Assembly: GCF_018263855.1 (NCBI RefSeq)
Contig: NZ_CP073318.1
Coordinates: 9,114,001-9,178,000, forward strand
Direction of reading: 5' to 3'
Length of the DNA: 64,000 nucleotides
From: Kutzneria sp. CA-103260
Lineage (GTDB): Bacteria > Actinomycetota > Actinomycetes > Mycobacteriales > Pseudonocardiaceae
Part shown: positions 52,299 through 62,300 of the stretch, in pieces
Layout: the number at the start of each line of letters is the position of its first letter
Position numbering within the stretch: the stretch's first letter is position 1
The notes under the pieces: model-generated
The model's input: the letters and a program-made list of their open reading frames with translations, nothing else
Database searches by the model: none
What the model was told of the DNA's origin: nothing
Made by a program: the position numbers and the translations under genes

Positions 52299-54383
52299 CT
52301 ACGTCGACAGTGCGGGGAACGAGCCCGTGGGCCCGAAGTGACGGCCGGCGGCGATGTCGCAGCCCAGGTCACGCCACCAATCGGCCTGGGCGGCCGAGTT
52401 GATCCCGTCCACGGCGACGCTCGCTCCGGCCTCGTGGGCCATGGCCACGAGCTGGGTCAGCGACCGCAGCACAACAGGGCCGAGACCTTCCGGGCGGGCC
52501 TGCCGCTCGACGAGCCACCGGGCGATCCGCACGGAGTGGAGTTGCAAATCCTCGAGGTAGGCGAGGTCCAGCGGCCCGACGCCGAACTCCTCGACGACCA
52601 CGTCGACGCCGGTCTCGACCAGGACGGCGAGGTTGTCGGCGGCGGTGCCGCCGAGCGCGTCGGCGGGCAGCCCGAGTCTCAGCCGCGAGAACGACAGGCC
52701 AGTCTGCTCCACATCGCGGAGCACCCGGGCGACGAGGTCCTCGTCGTTGGCCAGACACGCCGGCAGACTGATCTCGACGGGCGGCGCCTCGGCCAGCTCG
52801 GCGGCCTGCTCACAGGCGCTGCGCAGCAGCCAGCCGCCCAGCGGCAGCATCAGCCCGGTCCGCTCGGCCAGATCGACGCACTGCTGGTGGTCGACCACGC
52901 CGTGCCCCGGCCGATCCCAGCGCAGCAGGGCCTGCACGGCATGCGTGCTGCCGGTTGCCAACTCCACCTGGCGGTTGAAGACCAGCCCGACCTCGCCGGT
53001 CTCCCACGCCCCGGGCAGCACCGCGGCCATGCCGCACCGCTCCCGGTCATCGGTGTCGAGGCGGGCGTCGTGCAGCTCCCACTGCGTGCCCTTGCGCCGC
53101 GCCCGCCGCAGCGTGAGGTCCGCGGTCCGCAGCACGTCCTCCATCGACATCTCGGCCGGCGGCCGATGCACGACGCCGATGGTCGCGGGCGCGGCGACGC
53201 CCCGCCCGTCGGCCAGGTAGATCGGCTCGGCCAGCTCGTCCTTGATCTGTTCGATCATCGTCAGGACGTCGGGCGTGGCCCGCGAGTTCTCCACCAGCAC
53301 CGCGAACTCGTCGTTGCCGAGGCGCGCGATCATCGCCCGCTCGCCGAGGAAAGCCGCACGCAGCCGATCGGCGACACTGCACAGCACGTGGTCGCCGGCC
53401 TGCCGCCCGAGGCCGTCGGCGATCACCGAGAACGCGTCCAGATCGAGTTGGTACAGCGTGGTCCCGGTGTCCCGGTCGGCCTGGTTGAGCAACGCCTCCA
53501 GCCGGGTGCTCAGGTACTGCCGGTTGGGCAGGCCGGTCAGCACGTCGTGCAGCGACTGATGCTTGAGCTGGTTGCGCAGCAGCGCCAGCTCGGAGTCGTC
53601 GTCCAGGATGACGATCAGTTCCTGGCCGCCGCGGATCGGCGCGATCGACAGCAGCGGCCGCACCGGCTCGCCGCCGGACAGCAGTGTGGTGCGCCGGTGC
53701 CGGATCCGGTCGGTCCGACCGTCGGTCAGTTCGGCGCACGCGGTCCGTATCCGCAGCGCCTCCTCCTTGGGCATGACGTCGAACAGGGTCAGGCCCGACA
53801 GCTCGTTCTCGCTGACGTCCAGGACGGTGCGCAGCACCTCGTTGCTGCGCAGGAAGCGGCCGGTCCGGTCGGTGATGCCGATGCCGCTGGCCGAGGCAGC
53901 GACCACCTCGTCGAACCGGGCCATCGCCGCGATCAGGCTCTGCTGTGTCTCCTTGGCCGCGGCGAACAGCGACTTGGTGAGGTTCTGCTGCTGCTCGAAG
54001 ATCGACTGCTTGGTCGAGTCGGAGTAGCCGGCGGCCAGCGCGCCGAGCACGGTGACCACCCGCTCCGCCACCTGGCGGCGTCCGCGCAACTCGGGCTGGA
54101 CGAGCAGGCCACCGCCGAGCACCTCGAGAGTGGAGGCCAGGGTGTCCTTGCTGACGCAGTTGAGGGCAACCAGCTGCCGTCCGACACGGGCGGCGGCCCC
54201 GGTGTCCATCGGCTCCGCCTCGGCCGCCCGGACCAGCTGGTCGAGCATGGTGCCGAACTGGGCCTCGATCTCACCCTGGGTGAGCGGCAGGTAGTTGGAC
54301 TGCGCGACCAGGTAGGCCCACTTCTTGGTGAGCCTGATTCGCTCGCGCGAGCTGAGCGGTTGACGTGGCTGCGGGACGCTCAT
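52299..54383 (-). CDS. PAS-GGDEF-EAL protein with degenerate catalytic motifs
   Basis: 694 residues from the ATG at 54383; the frame stays open to 54560 and an ATG at 54506 is an alternative. An N-terminal helical region (KKWAYLVAQSNYLPLTQGEIEAQF) is followed by a PAS-like domain (RFDEVVAASASGIGITDRTGRFLRSNEVL). GGDEF-like domain with RLGNDEFAVLV (GNDEF for GGDEF). EAL-like domain with QALLRW for EALLRW and VEEFGVG for DDFGTG. Phosphodiesterase activity is very unlikely; cyclase activity is doubtful. Probably a c-di-GMP-binding or signalling scaffold protein, cytoplasmic. Confidence 0.85.
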   Translation of the reverse strand: MSVPQPRQPLSSRERIRLTKKWAYLVAQSNYLPLTQGEIEAQFGTMLDQLVRAAEAEPMDTGAAARVGRQLVALNCVSKDTLASTLEVLGGGLLVQPELRGRRQVAERVVTVLGALAAGYSDSTKQSIFEQQQNLTKSLFAAAKETQQSLIAAMARFDEVVAASASGIGITDRTGRFLRSNEVLRTVLDVSENELSGLTLFDVMPKEEALRIRTACAELTDGRTDRIRHRRTTLLSGGEPVRPLLSIAPIRGGQELIVILDDDSELALLRNQLKHQSLHDVLTGLPNRQYLSTRLEALLNQADRDTGTTLYQLDLDAFSVIADGLGRQAGDHVLCSVADRLRAAFLGERAMIARLGNDEFAVLVENSRATPDVLTMIEQIKDELAEPIYLADGRGVAAPATIGVVHRPPAEMSMEDVLRTADLTLRRARRKGTQWELHDARLDTDDRERCGMAAVLPGAWETGEVGLVFNRQVELATGSTHAVQALLRWDRPGHGVVDHQQCVDLAERTGLMLPLGGWLLRSACEQAAELAEAPPVEISLPACLANDEDLVARVLRDVEQTGLSFSRLRLGLPADALGGTAADNLAVLVETGVDVVVEEFGVGPLDLAYLEDLQLHSVRIARWLVERQARPEGLGPVVLRSLTQLVAMAHEAGASVAVDGINSAAQADWWRDLGCDIAAGRHFGPTGSFPALST

Positions 54384-54511
54384 GCCGCTCGGCCCGCGCC
54401 TGTGCCGCCCCCGTCTCCGTGATGGACTGCCGACAGCACTCGGGTTCACCTCGCCGTTGCCATACTCGCGGTGGCGGAAGCGTACCGGCTGCTCGTAGCC
54501 CCTCATGATCT

Positions 54512-54549
54512 CTCGGCCTTGTTCACTCGATCGAGCGAACAAGGCCGAG
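54512..54549. repeat. 38 bp near-perfect palindrome
   Basis: Two 19 nt arms (CTCGGCCTTGTTC...) meet at CTCGATCGAG with one mismatched pair and no loop. It lies between the SRPBCC stop and the GGDEF-EAL gene. It may be the SRPBCC terminator, but the centre-symmetric form without loop also fits an operator. Confidence 0.7.
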
Positions 54550-54565
54550 GGGGGACCCACGGAAA

Positions 54566-55009
54566 CTAGCTGCGAACGGTTGCGGCCAGCTTGTCCAGCG
54601 TCGCTGTGTGGATGCGGCGCAGTCCAAGCGGTGCGAACGTGCCCTCGAAGAAACCGGCCACCCCGCCGGCGCCCTGCCAGGTCGTCTGCACGTGCACGGA
54701 ACTGGCGCCCTCACCCTGGGCCTTGACCGTCCAGGTGGTCACCATGGTCGAGTTCTGGTCCGACTCGACCAGCGTGCCCGGCGCCGGCTCGGTGACCTCG
54801 AGCAGGCAGTCCCGCACCCGCTTCTTGGTCGCCTGCAGCTTCCAGTGCACCTTGGTGCCCGCGCCCTTGCCGCCCGCGAGCACCTCGTATTCGCTGTAGT
54901 TCTCGGGCAGGATCCCCGCCCGGGCGCCGGCGTAGTCCGCCAGCGCCGCGTAGACCGTGTCCGAGGGCTTGTCGATGACCCGCTCGGCGGTTGCCTTCAC
55001 CTCTGCCAT
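54566..55009 (-). CDS. SRPBCC (START-like/polyketide cyclase fold) protein
   Basis: 147 residues, one helix-grip domain: MAEVKATAERVIDKPSDTVYAALADYAG, YEVLAGGKGAGTKVHWKLQATKKRVRDCLLEVTEP, GTLVESDQNSTMVTTWTVKAQGEGASSVHVQTTW, then the C-terminal helix. Binds a hydrophobic ligand; many members are uncharacterised and only some are polyketide cyclases. It is 230 bp from the divergent SARP gene, so a link to the biosynthetic cluster is possible but not shown. Confidence 0.85.
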   Translation of the reverse strand: MAEVKATAERVIDKPSDTVYAALADYAGARAGILPENYSEYEVLAGGKGAGTKVHWKLQATKKRVRDCLLEVTEPAPGTLVESDQNSTMVTTWTVKAQGEGASSVHVQTTWQGAGGVAGFFEGTFAPLGLRRIHTATLDKLAATVRS

Positions 55010-55242
55010 GCCGCCGATTCTCGCAGTGTCACGCGGCCGGGGCGCATCACCCGGGCGTGAACAGTGATCAACGAGATGCGTCACACAGGTCACGGCGAGT
55101 GAACGCGCCGGGACGATTGACCCATGTGCCGCGCGCGTTTGGGCACGGTGCGTGACTGTCCGTTCACACTGGCTAGACGCGACCGCCATGGCGCGATAGG
55201 AACTGCGCACGGGGGACAACCTCTGGCGGGAGGTGTTTGGAC

Positions 55243-57093
55243 ATGCGGGTGCGGGTGCTCGGGCAGTTCGAGGTCGCTCGCGGCGAGGAGCGGATCACCC
55301 CGTCGCAGCCGAAGCTGCGCCAGCTGTTCGCCCTGCTCGCCCTCAACGCCAACAACGTGGTGCGCGCCGAGCAGCTCATCGAGGAGCTGTGGGGCCCGGA
55401 GCCGCCGAGCAAGGCGACCGGCACGCTCCAGACATATATGTCACACCTGCGCCGCCTGCTCCCCGCCGACGACGCCACGGTGTCCCTGCTGCACACCCGG
55501 CACGTCGGCTACGCCCTCACGCTGCCGGAACAGGACGTCGACGCCGGTCGGTTCGCCGGTCTCGTCGCACGTGGACGGTCCGAGTTGGACAGTGGGCACG
55601 TCGAGTCGGCGTCCGAGGTCTTCCGGACGGCGCTGGCGGTGTGGCGCGGCTCGGCGCTCAGCGACGTCGACGCCGGCCCGGTGCTCGAACACCACATCCG
55701 CAGCCTGGAGGAGACCAGGGTCGGCGTCATCGACCAGCGTATGGAGGTCGAGCTCATGCTCGGCCACCACCACGAGGTCATCAACGACCTGAGCACGCTG
55801 GTCCGTGACTACCCGGCGCACGAGGGCCTGCACGTCAAGCTGATGATGGCGCTGCACCTACTCGGCCGCCGCTCCGAGGCGCTGCACGTGTTCCAGCGCA
55901 TCCGGTCCACCCTCATCGACGACCTCGGCCTCGAACCGGGGCAGCAGTTGCAGCAGGTCCACCGCGGTCTGCTGGTCGGCAACCCACAGATCGACGCGTT
56001 GACGCCGACCAGCGCGCTGCGCAGCGGCAGCTGGCTGGAGCCGCCCGCGCAGCTGCCGCCCGACCTGCCGGTGTTCGTCGGACGGACGGTTGAGCTGGCC
56101 GCGGCGGAGGGCCAGCTGCAGCAGCCGTCGCGCTCCGCGCCCGCCGTCGTCTCGGTCGTCGGACCGCCGGGATCGGGCAAGACCGCCTTCTGCACGCACC
56201 TCGCGCACCGCGTCCGAGCCCGCTTCCCACACGGCCAGTTGCACGCCGACCTGGCCGAACAGACCCCGGTCGAGGCGCTCACCGGTTTTCTCCGCGCCAT
56301 CCGCGGCACCGGCGCGCAGCTGCCGGACAGCATCGAGGAGCGCAGCCACCTGCTCCGGGGCTGGACCGCGGAGCGACGCGTCCTGGTCCTGATCGACAAC
56401 GCCGTGAGCACCGTCGAGCTGGCGCCGCTGCTGCCCAGCGGCGGCGGGTGCGCGGTAATCGTGAGCTGCCGGACGAGGCTGCCGCTACGCGGCACGAGCC
56501 TCGCCGTCGACCTGCACCCGCCGGCCGAGGACGAGGCCCTCGAACTGCTGGGCTCCGTGATCGGCTGGCGCCGCTTGCGGGCCGAGCTGCCGCAGGCCCG
56601 CCGGTTGATCCGGCTGTTCGAAGCGTCGCCGATGGCGTTGGTCGCCGCGGCCAACCGGCTCGCCATCCGGCCGCACTGGACCATCGCGGTGCTGCTCGAC
56701 CGGCTCCGACATCGCCGGGACTGGCTCGACGAGCTGGTCAACGCCCGCGTCGACCTGCTCAACAGCATCGAGCTGAGCTGCCGGTCGCTCGCGCCGGCGC
56801 ACCGCGATGCCTTCTTCCGGCTCGCCGGTGCCGCCAGCGAGCCACTGACCACGAGGGGCGCGTCCGCGGTGCTCGGGTGCGACCAGCGCACCGCGGAGGC
56901 GATCCTCGAGTCGCTCGTCGAGCACCAGCTCGCCGCGGTCGACCGCGGGCCCGAGGCCTTCCCCGGACAGTTCCACTACCGCTTCAGCCCGCTCGTGCGG
57001 GTGGCGGCGAGCTCGCTGAGCCAGTTCGCCGCGGCGTCGGCGCCGCCGGCCGAGGCGAACGACTTCTGGATCCGCCGCGCCCCTTCTGCATAG
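55243..57093 (+). CDS. SARP-family activator with NB-ARC domain (AfsR-like)
   Basis: 616 residues from the ATG at 55243, GGGAGG 9 nt upstream. OmpR-type winged helix (MRVRVLGQFEVARGEERITPSQPKLRQLFALLALNANNVVRAEQLIEELWG), BTAD domain (DAGRFAGLVARGRSEL ... PAHEGLHVKLMMALHLLGRRSEALHVFQRIRSTLIDDLGLEPGQQLQQVH), then an NB-ARC ATPase with Walker A GPPGSGKTA near 308. It lacks the long TPR tail of AfsR. SARPs activate biosynthetic genes, so this is the likely pathway activator of the facing PKS operon. Its last 118 bp overlap the convergent glycosyltransferase gene. Confidence 0.93.
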   Translation: MRVRVLGQFEVARGEERITPSQPKLRQLFALLALNANNVVRAEQLIEELWGPEPPSKATGTLQTYMSHLRRLLPADDATVSLLHTRHVGYALTLPEQDVDAGRFAGLVARGRSELDSGHVESASEVFRTALAVWRGSALSDVDAGPVLEHHIRSLEETRVGVIDQRMEVELMLGHHHEVINDLSTLVRDYPAHEGLHVKLMMALHLLGRRSEALHVFQRIRSTLIDDLGLEPGQQLQQVHRGLLVGNPQIDALTPTSALRSGSWLEPPAQLPPDLPVFVGRTVELAAAEGQLQQPSRSAPAVVSVVGPPGSGKTAFCTHLAHRVRARFPHGQLHADLAEQTPVEALTGFLRAIRGTGAQLPDSIEERSHLLRGWTAERRVLVLIDNAVSTVELAPLLPSGGGCAVIVSCRTRLPLRGTSLAVDLHPPAEDEALELLGSVIGWRRLRAELPQARRLIRLFEASPMALVAAANRLAIRPHWTIAVLLDRLRHRRDWLDELVNARVDLLNSIELSCRSLAPAHRDAFFRLAGAASEPLTTRGASAVLGCDQRTAEAILESLVEHQLAAVDRGPEAFPGQFHYRFSPLVRVAASSLSQFAAASAPPAEANDFWIRRAPSA

Positions 57094-58151
57094 CCGGAAC
57101 TCTCGTCCAAAGTTGACGCAATGCTCGAACGCAGCAGCTCTGCTCCGACGCGGCCGAACCGCACCCGCACGCCGGCACCCGCCTCGACCACCTGCTGGGC
57201 GACGATCGGCTGGTCGTCCCGGATCGGGGCGACGACCAGCGGCACCCCGTGACTGAGCGCCTCACACACCGTGTTGTGTCCGCCGTGGCAGACGACGGCC
57301 GCACACCTCGGCAACAGCGCCAGTTGAGGGACGCGGCGCACGACCAAGACGTCATCTTTCGAGCAAAGCTCACCCGTTGGATCAACGACGACGCCCTGCA
57401 CCAGCTCCGACAGCCCGCTTAACGCCTCCACCGCCGCGGCCAGGAACGGGCCGCCGGCATCGGCGTTGGCGGTACCCAGCGAGACCAAGACGACCGGTCG
57501 CCCGTCCAGCGACGACCAGGGGAACGGGGTGTCGTCCGGCCGCTCGGCGATGGACGGCCCGACGAACACGACGTTGCCGCCGACCGGGCCGACCAGCTCC
57601 GCCGTGCTGAACGCGAGCACGCCATGAGGGGAGAAGCGCAGGTCGTGTGTCGCAGCCGTCGAGCCGTGCCGACGCCGAAGCCCAGCGAGCAGGTCGTCGA
57701 GCCACGCCGCCACCTTCGGCATCTCCGACAGCGGCTGCACCAGCTCCGCCGACGTCGTCGCCGACGTCGCCCACGGGATCCCCCGCCGCTCGGCGACCAG
57801 TGCGCCGGCCACCGCCTGCTGGTCGACCAGCATCGCGTCGGGCGCGAACTCGTCCACGGCGGCGTCCACCAGCGGAGCCATGCCCTCCGCGAGCGGAACC
57901 AGGAACTCCTCCCACAGGAACTTCAGCGACGCGAACCCCCGCAGCTGCGGCGGCCGACCCACCAGCGCGAACTCCGACAGCGGACGGCCCGTCGGATAGA
58001 ACGTCGCGCCCGGGCCGGCCAGCGGGGCCAGCGCGGCGTTCGGCCCGACCCAGCCGACCTCGTGCCCGGCGGCAGCCAGCCGGGCCGCCACCCCGACCGT
58101 CGGGTTGATGTGCCCGACGAGCGGAGGGACGACAAAGAGGAACCGGCTCAC
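56976..58151 (-). CDS. Macrolide-type glycosyltransferase (GT1, MGT family)
   Basis: 391 residues from the GTG at 58151 (VSRFLFVVPPLVGHINPTVGVAARLAAAGHEVGWV). UDP-sugar transferase motifs: VLVSLGTANADAG and, at the donor site, CAAVVCHGGHNTVCEALSHGVPLVVAPIRDDQPIVAQQV. The family glycosylates small lipophilic acceptors including polyketides. The start overlaps the hydrolase stop (GTGA), making it the last gene of the PKS operon. It likely decorates the PKS product; a resistance role by glycosylation is the alternative. Confidence 0.92.
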   Translation of the reverse strand: MSRFLFVVPPLVGHINPTVGVAARLAAAGHEVGWVGPNAALAPLAGPGATFYPTGRPLSEFALVGRPPQLRGFASLKFLWEEFLVPLAEGMAPLVDAAVDEFAPDAMLVDQQAVAGALVAERRGIPWATSATTSAELVQPLSEMPKVAAWLDDLLAGLRRRHGSTAATHDLRFSPHGVLAFSTAELVGPVGGNVVFVGPSIAERPDDTPFPWSSLDGRPVVLVSLGTANADAGGPFLAAAVEALSGLSELVQGVVVDPTGELCSKDDVLVVRRVPQLALLPRCAAVVCHGGHNTVCEALSHGVPLVVAPIRDDQPIVAQQVVEAGAGVRVRFGRVGAELLRSSIASTLDESSGYAEGARRIQKSFASAGGADAAANWLSELAATRTSGLKR

Positions 58152-58999
58152 GCGACGGGCTCCACGGTCAGCAGCCGGGCCTCGTCGGCCGCGTCGATCC
58201 ACGGCACATCGGTGTGAATGCCGCGCACCCACGGGATCAGCAGCTCACGCACCTTGCGGTGGGCGTCGACCAGCACCGAGTGGTCCTGCCCGGGGAACAC
58301 CACGGTCCGGCAGTTCGACAACGCCCGCTCCAACGCCCGCGGGTCCTCGCCCTGCAGCCCGTCGCCGCCGAGGATGTGCAGCACCGGTGTCGGCAGCGCC
58401 AACAGGTCCTCGGCCGACATCAACCGGCCCTGCGACACCTCCGCCATCATCGTCGTGGCGAACAGTTTGGCCGCGGCCTTGCGGGCCAGCTTCGCGTGGT
58501 GCGCCCCGTTCTGCGCCTCCAGGTCCAGGAACGTCTGCTCGTTGGACAGCTGCTCGCCCATGTAGTCCATGGCCTGCACCATCCGGTCCGACCACGGCTG
58601 GGTGGGCGGCTCCGACTCGATGGACACGATGCTCGCCACCTGCCAGGGCCGGGCGAACGCGTGTCCGAACGCGACAGTGCCGCCGAAGCTGTTGCCCACC
58701 AGGTGAACCGGTCCGCGCACCGGTAACGCGTCCAGGAACGCGCCGAGATCCTCGACGAAGTGCTGGAAGGTGTAGCCGGTGGTCGGGCAGTCGCTGCGGC
58801 CGTGCCCGCGCAGGTCGTAGGCGAGCACGTTGACTCCCGCGGCGGCGACCGGCGCGGCCAGCGTCAGATAGAAGCTGGCCAGGCTGTCCGTGCCGAGACC
58901 GTGGATGAACACGACCGTCGGCGCCGACTCCGGGTCGACGCCCTTGGCATCCATCCGCTGGTAGTGCGTGTTGACGCCGTTGGCCAGGATCTTGCCCAC
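58148..58999 (-). CDS. Alpha/beta hydrolase in the PKS operon
   Basis: 283 residues from a GTG. Classic fold: VVFIHGLGTDSLASFY (oxyanion), nucleophile Ser104 in LVGNSFGGTVAF, acid region GGDGLQGEDP, and the late His in FPGQDHSVLVDAH. It lies 1 bp after the ACP gene. In an iterative PKS operon without a thioesterase domain it is the best candidate to release or edit the acyl chain. Intracellular, no signal peptide. Confidence 0.9.
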   Translation of the reverse strand: MGKILANGVNTHYQRMDAKGVDPESAPTVVFIHGLGTDSLASFYLTLAAPVAAAGVNVLAYDLRGHGRSDCPTTGYTFQHFVEDLGAFLDALPVRGPVHLVGNSFGGTVAFGHAFARPWQVASIVSIESEPPTQPWSDRMVQAMDYMGEQLSNEQTFLDLEAQNGAHHAKLARKAAAKLFATTMMAEVSQGRLMSAEDLLALPTPVLHILGGDGLQGEDPRALERALSNCRTVVFPGQDHSVLVDAHRKVRELLIPWVRGIHTDVPWIDAADEARLLTVEPVA

Positions 59000-59000
59000 G

Positions 59001-59303
59001 TCAGCCTCCCGCGCGGGCCAGGGCCGCGACCACGAAGTCGACTAGATCGCCGACCTTGAGCGCGATCACCTCGTCGAGGTCCTTGTCCGCCAGGAACTCG
59101 GCCAGGTTCACCGGCTCGCCCCAGTGCTCGGTGGCCAGCGCGGTCAGCGTGACCAGGTCGATGCTCTCCAGTTCGAGGTCCTCGTTGAACGAGGTCAGCT
59201 CGGTGATCTCCACGTCGTCCACGCCCAGCTCGGCGAGCACCTTGCGCAGCATGCCGGCGATCTCGTCGAACACGACGTCGCGCGACGCCTCGGTGGTGGT
59301 CAT
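59001..59303 (-). CDS. Discrete acyl carrier protein
   Basis: 100 residues from the ATG at 59303, which overlaps the PKS stop (ATGA). The phosphopantetheine site is Ser47 in DLELESIDLVTLTALATEHWG. The helix following ends in FLADKDLDEVIALKVGDLVDFVVAAL. The carrier for the KS-AT-DH protein, which has no ACP of its own in this part; the fused PPTase domain of that protein probably activates it. Confidence 0.93.
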   Translation of the reverse strand: MTTTEASRDVVFDEIAGMLRKVLAELGVDDVEITELTSFNEDLELESIDLVTLTALATEHWGEPVNLAEFLADKDLDEVIALKVGDLVDFVVAALARAGG

Positions 59304-62300
59304 TCGTCCTCCTGATCGGCGGGACCGGCGGTCCACGCGACGACGTACTGCCGGGCCGGCAGGTCTGCTGGATTGCTGACGGCGACACGCTGTCGGCCGT
59401 CACCGGCGGCGATGCCGGCTGTCGGGTCGTCGATCGCGATGCTCACCGGACCGCGGCCGAACCGGGCGATCGACACCCCGAGCTCGTCCTTGTGCGCCAG
59501 GGAAACGGTGACTTCCGGCAGTGGGAAGCCGTTGTTCCCGGAGACCGTCACGCGACCGTCGCCGGCGTCGTCGACGAGGATCTCCGCCGGGAAGATCGGC
59601 CCAGATCCGTTGTCCCACAACAGGCTGCGCACCGCGTCCTTGACGGCGATGCGGCCGAGCAGCCAGTGCCGTCGGTTGCGTGGCGGCAACCGGTCGTAGC
59701 AGGCGCGCTCGCGGCCGCTGAGGTACTTGCTCAGGTACAGCTCACGGGATGCCAGGTCGGGCCAGCGCTCGGCGACCGCGACCCAGCCGCCGGGTTGCCG
59801 CTGCGACAGCGAATTCCGCTCCGGGAACCGCCACGCCTCGTCCAACTCCATGTGGCTGTCGAACCTGCGGTCCCGCCAGTCGCTGATCTCCGCCCACACC
59901 ACGCCGTTCACGGTCAGCTGGGCGTCCACCTGATAGAGCCGGTCGCTCACGTCGACCACCTTGATCAGGCAGTCGATCGGCGTGCCGGGCGCCGGGTGCG
60001 GGCCGAAGAACTCGATCCGCCCCATCTGCACCGGGAAGGCGATCCGCTTGGTCGTCTGGGTTTCCCAGATCCAGTACCCCAGCAGCTGGCCGACGTTGTC
60101 GAGCAGACCGCCGGGCACGTCCGGCGTCGTGATCACACCACTGACGTGGTTGACCCCAACGCTGGTCAAGGCCGTGATCCCCTGCAGCGCCGGGCCATGG
60201 AACATCACCCGCCGCTCGTAGAACTCCCGCGCCGTCATGCCCGGCGTTGTGCGCTCGCCGGCGGCGATCGACCAACTCCGGTGCGGCCTGGGCGCCCAAT
60301 CCGACGCCAATTCCACAACGGCCTGCGAGTGATCGCCGACCGCGACCCGAACCCGATCCGGTCCGATCGGCTCGACGGTGATGGTCACCTCTTCGGCCGG
60401 CGCGCCGATGAGCCACCGCAACAACTTCACATCGTGCACGCGCACGGCGCGAAGTCCCGGCGCGGCCTCCTCGGCGGCGTCCATCATGATCTGGATCAAG
60501 GTCGTGCCCGGCACGACGGGACGCCGGTCGGCCAGGTCCGGCCACCCTTCCCGCTGCGGCGCGAAGCAGTGGTCCAGCAGGAACGGCATCGACTCGGTCG
60601 AGATCGTCATCCGCTTGGTCAGGGACCGGATCGCGGGCGCCCGCCGGCTGGCGATCACCTGGGCGGCCGACTCGGCGGTCTCCCGCAGCAGAGCCTCAAG
60701 CTCAGCCGCGATGGGGAAGTCCGCGGTCAGCGAGTCCAAACGGGACGGACCGGTGCTGATCGTCGTGTCGACGGACACCAACGGCGAGCCCAGCTGCAGC
60801 GTCACCGGCTGACGAGTCGGTTCCAGCAGCGAGAAGTCCGGCGATCCACCCTCGACCCACAGCGCCGCGGCGACGAGCCGGAGCTGGTCCACGCCGCCCC
60901 GATGGGCCGAATTCGCCGCGACCGTCAGGTGATCCACGCCCTTGAGCGTGTCGTCGATCAACGAACCCAGTTGCCCGGCGCCGACCTGGATGAACACCTT
61001 GATGCCGGCGGCGTATATGGCCGACACCGTCTCGCGGAAGCGGACGGGCTCGACCAGATGCCGAATGTAGAGGTCTCGCACGGCATCCGGGTCCGTCGGA
61101 TACGGCGAAGCTGTGGTGGCGGACCAGATCGGCAGCGCTGCCCGGCCCATCTCCAGGCGGTCGGCCAGGTCTACGAAAGGCTGGATGTACGGCTTCAGCA
61201 TCGGCGTGTGGAAACCGGACCGGAACGGCAGGACCTGGCTGATCACCGCGCGCTTGCGGAACTCGGCGACCAACTCGGCGATCTCCTCCGGCGGTCCGCA
61301 GACGATCGTCGAGCTCGGCGAATTGTCGTGCGACAAAACGATGTTCGGCCGGTCGGCGATGGCCTCAGCGACCCGGTCGACGCCGCAGCCGATGGTGGCG
61401 AACTCGACCCCCGGCACCTCGACCGAGGTCGGGTCGAACCTCGCCAGGGAGTCCTCCACCGCGCGGTCGGAGAACATCCCGCTCACCGACATCGCGGTCC
61501 ACTCACCGATGCTGTGCCCGGCCAAGGCTGTCGGCGTCACGCCGATGCGCCGCAACGCACTGTCCAGCAACCGCCCGACGCCCAGCACGCTCATCCCGTG
61601 CCGGCCGAGATCGCCGTTGCCGACGGACCTACGGATGAGCCCGAAATGGTCGGCCACGTCCTCCACGCGCGGGTCGAACTCGGCCTCCAGCCCGGGAAAG
61701 ACGAAGGCTATGCCCGACTTGGGCAGCAGGGGCTCCGGGCTGAACCAGAAGTTGCTGCGCCCACGCCACGCGACGCCCTTGGCGACAGTCTTCTCGGCGA
61801 GCGCCACCCGCTTGGGCGTCGGGTCCACGATGGCCAGTCGAAGTCGGCCGCTCTCATGCTGTTCATCCTGGTTGAGACGGCGCAGCAGCTCGTCGGGCGT
61901 GTCCGCCGCGACGCGCAGCACCCGCACCGGCTCGTTGACGACAATCGCGGACGGCGCAGGCTTCGGCGAAGGTGCTTGCTCCAAAACCACATGCGCGTTG
62001 ATGCCGCCGAACCCGAAGGCGTTCACGCCGGCGCGACGCACGTCGTCCGCCCACACCTCGGCCTTGTCGATCGGCCGGAACCTGGTGGCATTCAACGCGG
62101 GATTCGGGTCGTCGCAGTGCAACGTCGGCAGCAGCACGCCGTGGTGCACCGCCAGCGCCGCCTTGACCAGGCCGGCGATCCCGGCGGCCGGCATGGTGTG
62201 GCCGATCATCGACTTCACCGAGCCGATCACCGCGGGCTTGCGCGTCGGGGCGCCGAAAACCGTTGCCAGGGTGGCGAGTTCCGCGGAGTCGCCAGCCGGC

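Noticed and set aside
55010..55242. GTGAAC/GTTCAC repeats upstream of the SARP gene as SARP binding sites
   Set aside because: Copies are irregularly spaced (not the 11 or 22 bp phasing expected of SARP repeats), so I do not call them.
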